In this document: positions 27,048-35,240 of the stretch, in pieces
How positions within the stretch are numbered: the first letter of the stretch is position 1
Layout: each line of letters starts with the position of its first letter
Source: Clostridium bowmanii
GTDB taxonomy: Bacteria; Bacillota; Clostridia; Clostridiales; Clostridiaceae
DNA: 64,000 bases
NCBI RefSeq assembly: GCF_018861315.1
Contig: NZ_JAHLDL010000003.1
Coordinates: 1-64,000, forward strand
Direction of reading: 5' to 3'
The notes under the pieces: model-generated
The model's database searches: none
Seen by the model: the letters and a program-made list of their open reading frames with translations, nothing else
Told to the model about the DNA's origin: nothing
Made by a program: the position numbers and the translations under genes

Positions 27048-28097
27048 TTAAGTAATTCTACTTTTAAGTTCTTTTATATTGTCTATCTCATCTTTATTTC
27101 CAACAAATATCATATCCTCATTTTCAACAACAAATATATCGGCAAGCCCTGCGATAACTATAGGTTTACCATTACTAATAATAATGTTATTGCTACAATC
27201 AAAGTTTCGTACATTACCCATACAAACATTGTTGTCGCTATCTTTCTCCCTATATCTTTCTACGGACTCCCAACTTCCCACATCATCCCAACCAAAATCT
27301 GATGGAATAACATATATATCTTCTACTTTTTCCATAATTCCAAAATCCACTGATATATTGTCTACATCATTATATTTCTCTTCCAGCACCCTACTATAAT
27401 CTTCTTCACTAGTTGCTGCTATTTTACTTAGCACATCAAAAGTGTTTGCCAAATGCTGCCTAGTAAGTCTCAAAATGTTGGCCGCCTTCCAAATAAACAT
27501 ACCGCCATTCCAAAGATATCTTCCATCTTTTAAATACTCCTCAGCCCTTTGTAAATCGGGTTTCTCTACAAACTTTTTCACATATCTAATTTCGCATCCA
27601 TTTATTGTGCAATTCATATGACTATAATTTATGTAGCCATAACCTACTTCTGGCCTATCTGGTTTCATACCAATAGTCACTATGGCTTCACTATTTTCAC
27701 TCACAAATTCATCAGCTGAATTTAATACTTCAAGGAAATTCTCCTCATCTTGTATAAGATGATCTGATGGAAGCACCGCTATAGTAGCATCCTCATATAT
27801 CTTGTTAATGTGGAAAGCCGAAAGAGCAATACAAGGTGCTGTATTCTTTCCTACGGGTTCCATAATAATATTTCTATGTGGCAAAGTAGGTAACTGCTCC
27901 TTAACTAAATCCACATACCTAGTGCCTGTTACTATAAATATTCTTTCTATGGGAATAAGATTTTCTAATCTCTTCACACTCATTTGAATCATAGTATCTT
28001 CACCTGTAAGCTTCAGAAACTGTTTAGGTTTTTCTTCCGTGGACAAAGGCCAAAATCTACTTCCTTTTCCACCGGCCATTATTAACGCACATAACAT
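27048..28097 (-). CDS. manC: Mannose-1-phosphate guanylyltransferase (first copy)
   Basis: Makes GDP-mannose from GTP and mannose-1-phosphate. Motifs: CALIMAGGKGSRFWPLST, EEKPKQFLKL, EPVGKNTAPCIALSA, VLPSDHLI, VEKPD, YLWNGGMFIWKA and DFGWDDVGSWE. At 349 residues it lacks the phosphomannose isomerase domain of two-domain ManC enzymes. A second, clearly paralogous copy lies at 42.3-43.4 kb. Confidence 0.94.
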   Translation of the reverse strand: MLCALIMAGGKGSRFWPLSTEEKPKQFLKLTGEDTMIQMSVKRLENLIPIERIFIVTGTRYVDLVKEQLPTLPHRNIIMEPVGKNTAPCIALSAFHINKIYEDATIAVLPSDHLIQDEENFLEVLNSADEFVSENSEAIVTIGMKPDRPEVGYGYINYSHMNCTINGCEIRYVKKFVEKPDLQRAEEYLKDGRYLWNGGMFIWKAANILRLTRQHLANTFDVLSKIAATSEEDYSRVLEEKYNDVDNISVDFGIMEKVEDIYVIPSDFGWDDVGSWESVERYREKDSDNNVCMGNVRNFDCSNNIIISNGKPIVIAGLADIFVVENEDMIFVGNKDEIDNIKELKSRIT

Positions 28098-28144
28098 ATG
28101 TATTTCCTCCCCTTACTAATTTGTTAAATTAATTCCCAATTATT

Positions 28145-28813
28145 TTAGCTAGCTTTCTCATCCCCAAACAGCACTCCCACTGTTTTAAAAATAAGTACTA
28201 TATCTACCAATGTATTTCTCTCTAATAAATAAGCAACGTCCATTTCCATCCATTCTTCAAAACTAACATCACTTCTACCCCCAACCTGCCAATAACAAGT
28301 GAGACCCGGTTTAGCAACTAATCTTTGTTTTTGAAAGGAAGTAAACTCTGCCACTTCTTTAGGTAAACTTGGCCTTGGTCCTACTAATGACATTTCACCC
28401 TTTAATATATTAATAAGCTGTGGTAACTCATCTATACTTGTCTTTCTTATAAACTTTCCTATTTTAGTTATTCTTGGATCTTCTTTTATCTTAAACATAG
28501 GCCCTGACATTTCATTATCATCCTCAAGTTTTTTAAGAAGCCCTTCTGCGTCTGGACACATAGATCTAAATTTATACATTAGAAACCTTCTACCATCTTG
28601 TCCCACTCTACTTTGAGCAAAAAAAACAGGTCCTTTTGAATCTAACTTAATCCATATAGCCACCACAATCATAACCGGGCTTGTTAATAAAATCCCGCAT
28701 AGTGCACCTATCATATCAATTATTCTCTTAACTATAAAATATCCTAAGTTTTTCTCAATCTTTTCTCCAAACTCTACCTGTGTAACTTCTAAATCTCTCT
28801 TTGTTTCTTGCAT
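28145..28813 (-). CDS. Initiating phosphoglycosyl transferase (undecaprenyl-phosphate sugar transferase)
   Basis: First gene of the operon, with AAGGAGGG before its ATG. One membrane helix (about 30-55) precedes the catalytic domain: GPVFFAQSRVGQDGRRFLMYKFRSM, the DPRITKIGKFIRKTSIDELPQ stretch and MSLVGPRPSLPKE. This is the short, monotopic core shared by WcaJ, PglC and EpsL, without the extra N-terminal helices of long WbaP-type enzymes. It transfers a sugar-1-phosphate to undecaprenyl phosphate and so starts the repeat unit. Which sugar is not determinable. Confidence 0.9.
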   Translation of the reverse strand: MQETKRDLEVTQVEFGEKIEKNLGYFIVKRIIDMIGALCGILLTSPVMIVVAIWIKLDSKGPVFFAQSRVGQDGRRFLMYKFRSMCPDAEGLLKKLEDDNEMSGPMFKIKEDPRITKIGKFIRKTSIDELPQLINILKGEMSLVGPRPSLPKEVAEFTSFQKQRLVAKPGLTCYWQVGGRSDVSFEEWMEMDVAYLLERNTLVDIVLIFKTVGVLFGDEKAS

Positions 28814-29139
28814 TTATACTCCCTCCTTGTTTTATAATATGCAATTATAAAATTCGTTTCTTTAGTTAATTTGTAAACATTGAAACGTACATTAAAGTGA
28901 TTAATTTTACATTTTTAAAATTATTATTTAAAATTTCTATTTTATGTAAAAACATTTTTTAAAAATATATACACCATCACAGTGTTATATAAAATGCTAT
29001 GTTTTTTGAGTTAAATTACAGAATATGATTTATTATTACATTTTTCTTATTTTCAAAGTAATAAACTCAATCTTTCTGTTTTATTTATGCATCTAATTTA
29101 AAAATATGTTAAACAAGACATTCTTTTATTATAGTGTTG
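28814..29139 (-). other. Long untranslated leader of the first polysaccharide operon
   Basis: About 300 nt of AT-rich sequence lie between the promoter at 29140-29182 and the first ATG. I see no convincing terminator, riboswitch or leader ORF in it. A long leader before a 20-kb operon would leave room for anti-termination control, but nothing in the sequence proves that. Confidence 0.4.
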
Positions 29140-29182
29140 AGTATACCATAATTCTACAAAATATGTGTTAATTTTTTATTAA
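29140..29182 (-). promoter_or_regulatory. Promoter of the first polysaccharide operon with Spo0A-box-like spacer
   Basis: On the minus strand TTAACA is followed by a 20-bp spacer containing TTTTGTAGAA, then TATACT. The box differs at one position from the Spo0A consensus TTTTGTCGAA. The 43 bp align without gaps with 48743-48785, with 34 identities. A second possible -10 (TATAAT) lies a few bases further down. Confidence 0.55.
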
Positions 29183-29336
29183 GTTTGGTTAATTTCATAT
29201 TAATTTGTATTTTTGCGACAATATATTTCCAATCCTCACCATTTTTTTTGCTTTCAAGTCTAATTGGTTTAATTATATTAAATGTTTGTAAATAAAATTG
29301 GATATAGTGCATAATGCCCATTCTATAATGCCACAT

Positions 29337-29372
29337 AAAAAAAGCCAGAAGGTTCTACCCTCTGACTTTTTT
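29337..29372. terminator. Bidirectional intrinsic terminator
   Basis: AAAAGCCAGAAGG pairs with CCCTCTGACTTTTT around a small loop, with A- and T-runs on both sides. It can stop minus-strand transcription coming from the YihY gene just before the first polysaccharide operon promoter. Confidence 0.75.
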
Positions 29373-29513
29373 GCATTATATTTTTCTACCATGCCACATA
29401 ATATGCACAATTATATGCACCTTCTCCGTAATGACTCTCATATTTATATATTATTAACTTTCCTGTTTAGATATATTTCGCTCCCCCTACTGCTCCACAT
29501 CAAGTATTAATGC

Positions 29514-29696
29514 CTCCGAAGTGACTTGCAATAGAGGCACAGAAACTATTGAAATTCCATTTACAAATTCTCCTTTTGCTGATGTAAAATCCTCGTAAGC
29601 CTGCCAGGACGGCGAGTGTGAGTGTTAGAGGATTTTACATAAGCAAAAGATTAGAATTTGTTAATGGAATTTCCAGTTTAAAGCTCTGTTGCAAAG
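29514..29696. repeat. Large palindromic element, copy 1 (candidate structured RNA)
   Basis: Two arms of about 70 nt pair almost throughout: TTGCAATAGAG with CTCTGTTGCAA at the base, then AAATTCCATT, ACAAATTCT, CTTTTGCT and ATGTAAAATCCTC with their partners. They enclose a loop with a small GCC-AGGAC-GGC hairpin and GAGTGTGAGTGTT. A related copy lies at 51315-51528 in the same orientation. At least five stem pairs differ between copies by compensatory changes. Both copies start about 20 nt past the stop of a minus-strand gene. There is no T-tract, so it is not a simple terminator. Confidence 0.75.
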
Positions 29697-29717
29697 CACG
29701 TAGGAGAAATTCTATAC

Positions 29718-30554
29718 TTAATACTTCTTACATTTCGGTTTTTGTTTGCCTTCCCTCTCAAATGCTAACATAGCATTAAGCTCTCCCCCTAGTAATATGA
29801 TTATGGAAGTAATATAAAGCCACAACATAAGCACTATCACTGCTCCAATACCGCCATACACACTAGAGTAGTTATTGAAATTATTCACATAATACGCAAA
29901 TGCTAAAGAAGATAATAACCAACCTAAAGTACTAAAGGTAGCTCCAGGCATTACTTCTCTCCATGTAAGTCTTCTACATGGAGTAAAATGATACAATGAT
30001 GCAAATATGAATACCATTCCAATTAGAGTTACTACGTATCTTATGATATCCCAATTTAATAGGAACTTACTAGAAACATGCAATCGACTTACAATTATTC
30101 CACCTATCATTTGCCCAAATACTACCAAGGCTACTGCACCTATAATAACCAGCACAAGTCCTAGCATGAATAATATGGATATAATTAGAGTTTGAAAGTA
30201 AGGCCTTGTTTCTTTCTCATCGTAAGCTTTATTTAATCCTTTTATTATGGCTCTGAAACCACTGGACCCAGTCCAAATTACACCTACTATACTTAATGAA
30301 ACCAAATTTCCACTTGTTTTATCAAACACAGTTATAACTGTATCGTAAATTAAATCGAAAGCACCTTTGGGCACTACTTTGCTTAGATATACCAGCACAT
30401 CTGTACTTTTTAGATCACTATAACCTAAAATGCTAAGTAGTAGCAATAAAAAAGGAAAAAAAGATAGCAATAAATAATAAGTAAGCTGAGCTGCCAAAGC
30501 AGTAATATCGTCATCTATAACATTAGATATAAGTTTTTTCAAATCATTTAACAT
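29718..30554 (-). CDS. YihY/BrkB family membrane protein
   Basis: The sequence has six hydrophobic helices and the family motifs DDDITALAAQLTYYLLLSFFPFL near the start, SGNLVSLSIVGVIWTGSSGFRAII, FTPCRRLTWREVMPGA and YGGIGAVIVLMLWLYITSIIILLGGELNA. The family was once called ribonuclease BN; its true role is unknown and probably in envelope or transport. ATG 30554 is preferred over TTG 30581 because of the GGGTGG site before it. It stands alone between the two polysaccharide regions. Confidence 0.87.
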   Translation of the reverse strand: MLNDLKKLISNVIDDDITALAAQLTYYLLLSFFPFLLLLLSILGYSDLKSTDVLVYLSKVVPKGAFDLIYDTVITVFDKTSGNLVSLSIVGVIWTGSSGFRAIIKGLNKAYDEKETRPYFQTLIISILFMLGLVLVIIGAVALVVFGQMIGGIIVSRLHVSSKFLLNWDIIRYVVTLIGMVFIFASLYHFTPCRRLTWREVMPGATFSTLGWLLSSLAFAYYVNNFNNYSSVYGGIGAVIVLMLWLYITSIIILLGGELNAMLAFEREGKQKPKCKKY

Positions 30555-30680
30555 ATAGACACCACCCTTTTGTGTTAACAATCTATAGTGGACAATTGAG
30601 ATTTAATAATAAACCCTCTATTCTATTATTATAACTTATAGTGGTTTATTATTCCAATAAGTTTTTAACAATAGCTAAAT

Positions 30681-30712
30681 AAAATCAGAAGCTAAAAGCT
30701 CCTGATTTTTTA
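30681..30712 (-). terminator. Intrinsic terminator at the end of the second polysaccharide region
   Basis: AAAATCAG-AAGCT pairs with AGCTC-CTGATTTT around a short loop and is followed on the minus strand by a T-rich run. It lies 10 nt past the last gene of the second region. Confidence 0.75.
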
Positions 30713-30722
30713 TGAAAGTGGC

Positions 30723-31976
30723 TTATTGCTCATGTGACTTGTGAGACTTGTAACGTATTGCTTCTGCAGTTGCTAGTATTAACCAAAAATAAGTTGTTAC
30801 TTTAGGCACAAAGAATAAATTATCTGATAAATTCATAAAAAAGAAAACAATGAAACTTGCCATTACACCAGTATAAAATGGTATATAAAACTTATCTCTA
30901 GTTGTACTATACAATTTCTTAATTCTAAATAACGTCATTGTTATGATTCCAAGGAAAGAAACTATTCCTAGTATTCCTAGCTCACTTTGTAATTTTAAAT
31001 ATGAATTATGGTTTGGGTAGCTCTTATATTCATAATATTTCAATTCACTATACTTGCTTACATACTCATTATATCTAGTAACAAAGTTCCCATTGCCAAC
31101 ACCTACAATTGGATGATCCCTTATCATATATAGTGCTGTTTTCCAAAGCTTAATTCTTAATTCATTTTGATGTAAATCAACTGTACCTTTAATCCTTTGA
31201 GAGACAGAGGGTATGAAGGAAATCAAAATAGCAAAACCACCTAGTGCGAAAATCCACTTAATGCTATAAATTAGTGTAAGTACTAATAATCCTAATCCAA
31301 GACCTAATATTGCATTCCTAGAAAACGTCATTACCACATTAACAAACATCAACATTGAAAGTAATATGTATAATATTTTTTTATTCTTATTCTTTTCATA
31401 AATACTTAACATAATCACTGGGAAAATTATTAGTATTAAATAAGCTCCAAAAGCATTTGGATTAGAGAATGTTGATGTTATCCTTCTAATTACTCCAGCA
31501 TTATATGTTCTTATAAACGTTTTATTCAATGCAAACCCAGTAAAATACTGCACAATTCCTATACAGCATAAAACAGTGGAAATAAATATATAACATTTTA
31601 GTAGTGTATTTATATGTTTTTTGTTATTGAACTCGTATTTTATAATAAAATACAAAAATATATAAGTTATAAACCTTGCACTTTCACTTAATGCTAATCC
31701 TTTATCTGTTGCATATAAAGTAGATAAAAGCATTATACCAAGCAGTACTGCAATAAAGATACTCAATTTATCAGTAAAAAAATCAATGATGCCCTCTTTA
31801 AAACTTCCTCTACCACTTTTAGAAACTAATAAATTTATAACATACAGAAAAATTATTAATGCCAAAATAAAATCAGTAACTGTTACTCCCTTAAACACAA
31901 CCTCTTGTGGAATTAAAGGTAACAATATAATATAGACACATATTAATAAAAATGAAAATTTTCGAAAAAAATTCAC
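30723..31976 (-). CDS. O-antigen polymerase/ligase family membrane protein (Wzy/WaaL-like)
   Basis: About ten to twelve hydrophobic helices. The segment RRITSTFSNPNAFGAYLILI and, in the large outer loop, RIKLWKTALYMIRDHPIVGVGNGNF followed by YPNHNSYLKLQSELGILGI are typical of the O-antigen ligase/polymerase (Wzy_C) superfamily. GTG 31976 is chosen because GAGGTGGG lies just before it, whereas the upstream ATG is inside that ribosome site. With the protein at 36.4-37.7 kb it gives the second region two such enzymes: one may polymerise and the other ligate to the wall. Which is which cannot be told. Confidence 0.82.
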   Translation of the reverse strand: MNFFRKFSFLLICVYIILLPLIPQEVVFKGVTVTDFILALIIFLYVINLLVSKSGRGSFKEGIIDFFTDKLSIFIAVLLGIMLLSTLYATDKGLALSESARFITYIFLYFIIKYEFNNKKHINTLLKCYIFISTVLCCIGIVQYFTGFALNKTFIRTYNAGVIRRITSTFSNPNAFGAYLILIIFPVIMLSIYEKNKNKKILYILLSMLMFVNVVMTFSRNAILGLGLGLLVLTLIYSIKWIFALGGFAILISFIPSVSQRIKGTVDLHQNELRIKLWKTALYMIRDHPIVGVGNGNFVTRYNEYVSKYSELKYYEYKSYPNHNSYLKLQSELGILGIVSFLGIITMTLFRIKKLYSTTRDKFYIPFYTGVMASFIVFFFMNLSDNLFFVPKVTTYFWLILATAEAIRYKSHKSHEQ

Positions 31977-32038
31977 TTTCCCACCTCTCTCCAAATACAA
32001 AATAGTTTAATTATCTTTAATTTATATGTCTTTTAAAA

Positions 32039-33424
32039 TTACTCTTTAGTCTTATTTGCTTTTTTTCTATTCTTTATCATTAAAAAGCTCTCTTTTACAT
32101 CTGCATTAAATAAAACGTATTCTGAAATCATAATACTTAATATAAACATAAATGCTTTAATTAGTGATGGTATGGGAATTACTCTAATAATTTCATAGCA
32201 AAATAGATATACTATAAAATGAATTATCTCATTTTTGTGTATTTCAAGTCCCTTAAAGTCTTTTGATGAATATACATACCATACAAACAATGTAATATCC
32301 GTAGCATATGCAACTAAATTGAATTTTTTTAATACGTATGATGCAAATACATTTAATAGAAATGCCAATACTACCATTTTAGAGGCGACAATTAGATATT
32401 CCTTGCCTCTCATACCAACTTTATAAAGATTGGCATATAAAACATTTGTTAATGTAATGAAGGGTATTCCTATTATTAATATTCCCAATACTTCTAAGGA
32501 TGGTATATATTGATCTAGGAAATTATTCACAATAAACTCCAAGACAAAATAACCAGCAGGTGCAAAACTGCATATTAATATGATATATTTTTTCACCTTT
32601 GAGACAACTTTTTCATCTCCCTTATTTTTTGCCAAATAAGGATAAAATAAAACTGTCACTGAATTTACTAAGACTAAAAATAGGCTTAGCATTGATACCG
32701 CAAAAGAATAATACGCGAACTCATTAACAGTAAATTTTATTTTAATAAACCACCTATCCAAAGTAATAAATAGAAGACTTACAGTGTTGGCTATCATTAT
32801 AGTAAAACCCATACTTGTTATTGATTTTATTTCTGAACGCTTTGTTTTTTCTGCTTTTTTTGCTGAAAGCATAATTAAGGCTCCAGTAACTATTGCTAAA
32901 AGCAAATTTCCAACAACTTGAATCTGCATATATAAAATTGGTGATCTTACAATAAAGATAACTGCAAGGATAGATGCTAAATTTATTACATTTTGCACTA
33001 CTCGTAATACTACATATTTGTTAAATTCACCTGTGGCCCTGTATAGCAGTGAAATAAATAACACAACCTGAAAGGGTAGTATGTAGAATACAAAATACCT
33101 AAACACTATATCCTTTATAAAAAACATTGAAATAATAAATAAAATAGCTACTGCCGCAATTACTATCTTTAGCATAACATAGAAATAACCTTTTACTTTT
33201 TCCTTGTTTATATCCTCTATATTTCTACCACCCAATATTAAGTACATTCCATCTGAGAATCCAAAATGGAGCATTCCTGCATATGATGTATATAGGGTAA
33301 ATGTTTTTAAATAAGCATAGGATTGTATATCAAAAACCTTTGGTATAACTAGTCCACTAAGTATTCCAATTAAAATCCCAAAACATTCTACTAATATTAC
33401 TCTTAGTGATTTTTTTATATTCAT
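32039..33424 (-). CDS. Wzx-type polysaccharide flippase (second)
   Basis: This 461-residue protein has about twelve membrane helices and begins NIKKSLRVILVECFGILIGILSGLVIPKVFDIQSYAYLKTF, the opening of PST-family flippases. FGFSDGMYLILGGR and a Lys-rich C-terminus are also seen. It would flip the lipid-linked unit made by the second region. It is only distantly related to the flippase at 15.5-17.0 kb. Confidence 0.82.
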   Translation of the reverse strand: MNIKKSLRVILVECFGILIGILSGLVIPKVFDIQSYAYLKTFTLYTSYAGMLHFGFSDGMYLILGGRNIEDINKEKVKGYFYVMLKIVIAAVAILFIISMFFIKDIVFRYFVFYILPFQVVLFISLLYRATGEFNKYVVLRVVQNVINLASILAVIFIVRSPILYMQIQVVGNLLLAIVTGALIMLSAKKAEKTKRSEIKSITSMGFTIMIANTVSLLFITLDRWFIKIKFTVNEFAYYSFAVSMLSLFLVLVNSVTVLFYPYLAKNKGDEKVVSKVKKYIILICSFAPAGYFVLEFIVNNFLDQYIPSLEVLGILIIGIPFITLTNVLYANLYKVGMRGKEYLIVASKMVVLAFLLNVFASYVLKKFNLVAYATDITLFVWYVYSSKDFKGLEIHKNEIIHFIVYLFCYEIIRVIPIPSLIKAFMFILSIMISEYVLFNADVKESFLMIKNRKKANKTKE

Positions 33425-33480
33425 TTATTTTCCTCAATTTCACTTAATTTAATTTAATTTCATTTAATATTAACTATTCA

Positions 33481-34530
33481 TTAAAAATCGAATCTCATAA
33501 TATGTTTTCCAAGGGCCCTACTTTCTGCTTCTACTTCAAACACTCTATAAAAATCTTTAATATCATAGATAGGTGTTACGTCTAAAAATAGCTTTGATAT
33601 ATCAGCGCTAAAATCTGATTTTTTAAGTAACTCTGCTGCAAACTTAAAATCTTCTACATTACTTCTTGTAACTCCATAAAGTGCCAACCCTTTTTCTAAT
33701 ATCTTACGTGTGTTTATCTTTATAGGATTCTCAGCTACTCCTGCAAGGACTACTTTAGCTCCTGGAAGCACACTGCTTAAAATCCCTTCAATACCACTCT
33801 CAGACGCTGTACCCCCTATACATTCAAAGGCAACATTAATTTTACATTTCTTAATAATCGGATCATTTGAAAGGTAAGTTTGTACCCCCTCATATTTATC
33901 TAGCTTCTCTTTGCTATGTCCTACAACTATAATAGGCCCCTTATGTACCTGTTTAAGCACTGAGCATAATACATATCCAAGGATACCATCGCCCCAGATG
34001 CCTATAACGTCATTTTCGTTTAATATTACTCTACGAATTGCTGCACTTGCTACAGATATAAGTTCTGAAAACACCGAGATACTAGTGTTAATACCCTCTT
34101 CTATTTTTACAAGGTTACGAGCTGGGTATGCAAGATAATCCTTTGAAAATCCATTATAGCTACTGGATGCAAACAATGCTTTAGGGGAATAGTTTTCACC
34201 TAGTCTTGGATTTTTAGATAATGCAATATCAAACTCATCTTGTTTATCCTTATCAATCATTATGTTAGGAACTAAAGCAACTTTATCTCCCTCTTTAAAA
34301 GAATTAGTAGGGTCTTTAACTATAGTACCTATGGCCTCATGAATAAGATTTATAGGATATTTAAGGTTAAGTGTTCTCTCGTCGCGGCTTCCAAGATAAT
34401 ACCTTAAATCAGCCTTACAAATAGCGGCGGTTTCAATCTTAACCACTGCATGCCCTAGTGTCACTTCTAAATCTTCTATATAGATTTCAAATCTTTTGGA
34501 TTGGACGATTTTGAATCCTCGAGTAAGCAT
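33481..34530 (-). CDS. tarJ: Ribulose-5-phosphate reductase-like zinc alcohol dehydrogenase (TarJ type)
   Basis: Medium-chain dehydrogenase fold with the metal-site region ICKADLRYYLGSRDE and INLIHEAIGTIV, VALVPN, GIWGDGILGYVLCSVL for NADPH, and a C-terminal GVTRSNVEDFKFAAELL. The LG-SRDER pattern and the position directly after a TarI-type gene indicate TarJ, which reduces D-ribulose-5-phosphate to ribitol-5-phosphate. The ATG overlaps the tarI stop by one base (TAATG). 349 residues, complete. Confidence 0.82.
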   Translation of the reverse strand: MLTRGFKIVQSKRFEIYIEDLEVTLGHAVVKIETAAICKADLRYYLGSRDERTLNLKYPINLIHEAIGTIVKDPTNSFKEGDKVALVPNIMIDKDKQDEFDIALSKNPRLGENYSPKALFASSSYNGFSKDYLAYPARNLVKIEEGINTSISVFSELISVASAAIRRVILNENDVIGIWGDGILGYVLCSVLKQVHKGPIIVVGHSKEKLDKYEGVQTYLSNDPIIKKCKINVAFECIGGTASESGIEGILSSVLPGAKVVLAGVAENPIKINTRKILEKGLALYGVTRSNVEDFKFAAELLKKSDFSADISKLFLDVTPIYDIKDFYRVFEVEAESRALGKHIMRFDF

Positions 34531-35240
34531 TATATTCTCTCCAATTTGCTCATTTTAACTATTGATTTTAGTAGAAGTAAATCTTCCATTGTTGTAATCT
34601 TAAAATTGAGTTTATCTCCATCTACTAAATGAACTTTTTTTCCACAATTTAATACTAATCTGCAATCGTCTGTTGAGTCTTGAAGTTTTGACGCTTCCGC
34701 AGTTTTATGGGCATCATATATAGTTGAATATACAAAGCTCTGAGGTGTTTGACCTATATATAATTCTTTTCTCACAGGAATAGAGGATATAGTCTCATCA
34801 TCTGTACTTTTAATTATAGTATCAGAGGCTTTAATAACAGTATCTACGGCGCCATATTTCTTAGCCCCTTCAATATTATTAACTATTATCCTATGAGATA
34901 TTAGAGGTCTTGCAGAATCGTGAATAACTACGATATCTTCAGGACTCACATCTTCCTCAATTGCCTTTAGGCCATTAAAAACGGATTCTTGCCTTGTTTC
35001 TCCACCATCCACTATCCATTTAACTTTATTAAGTTCATACTTTCTAGTCCATATCTTTATGTCTTCATGCCATTCTTTAAGGCACACAACTGCTATTGCA
35101 TCTATTTGCTCATGTATATCAAATGCCTCTATTGTGTGTACAACTATTGGTTTGCCATATATATCAATAAATTGCTTAGGCTCATCAACCATTCCCATTC
35201 TAGAACCTTTTCCACCAGCAAGTATTATAGCTATATTCAT
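34530..35240 (-). CDS. tarI: Ribitol-5-phosphate cytidylyltransferase (TarI/IspD family)
   Basis: Starts NIAIILAGGKGSRMGMVDEPKQFIDIYGKP and has VVHTIEAF, VDGGETRQESVFNGLKAI, VVIHDSARPLI, GQTPQSF and DSTDDCRLVL. These fit the IspD/TarI cytidylyltransferases; the tarJ neighbour and the poly(alditol-phosphate) polymerase upstream point to TarI, making CDP-ribitol, rather than IspD of isoprenoid synthesis. 236 residues. Coupled by TAATG overlaps to both neighbours. Confidence 0.85.
   Translation of the reverse strand: MNIAIILAGGKGSRMGMVDEPKQFIDIYGKPIVVHTIEAFDIHEQIDAIAVVCLKEWHEDIKIWTRKYELNKVKWIVDGGETRQESVFNGLKAIEEDVSPEDIVVIHDSARPLISHRIIVNNIEGAKKYGAVDTVIKASDTIIKSTDDETISSIPVRKELYIGQTPQSFVYSTIYDAHKTAEASKLQDSTDDCRLVLNCGKKVHLVDGDKLNFKITTMEDLLLLKSIVKMSKLERI

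Noticed and set aside
29154-29336. 60-codon minus-strand frame upstream of the first polysaccharide operon
   Set aside because: It covers the promoter element, has no good ribosome site and no recognisable domain.
29328-29401. Direct repeat ATGCCACATAA flanking the terminator hairpin
   Set aside because: It resembles a target-site duplication, but the enclosed 50-60 bases are only a terminator with no mobile element.
29514-29696. Reading the large palindrome as an insertion sequence end or simple terminator
   Set aside because: There is no transposase or clear target duplication, no T-tract, and stem changes are compensatory between copies.
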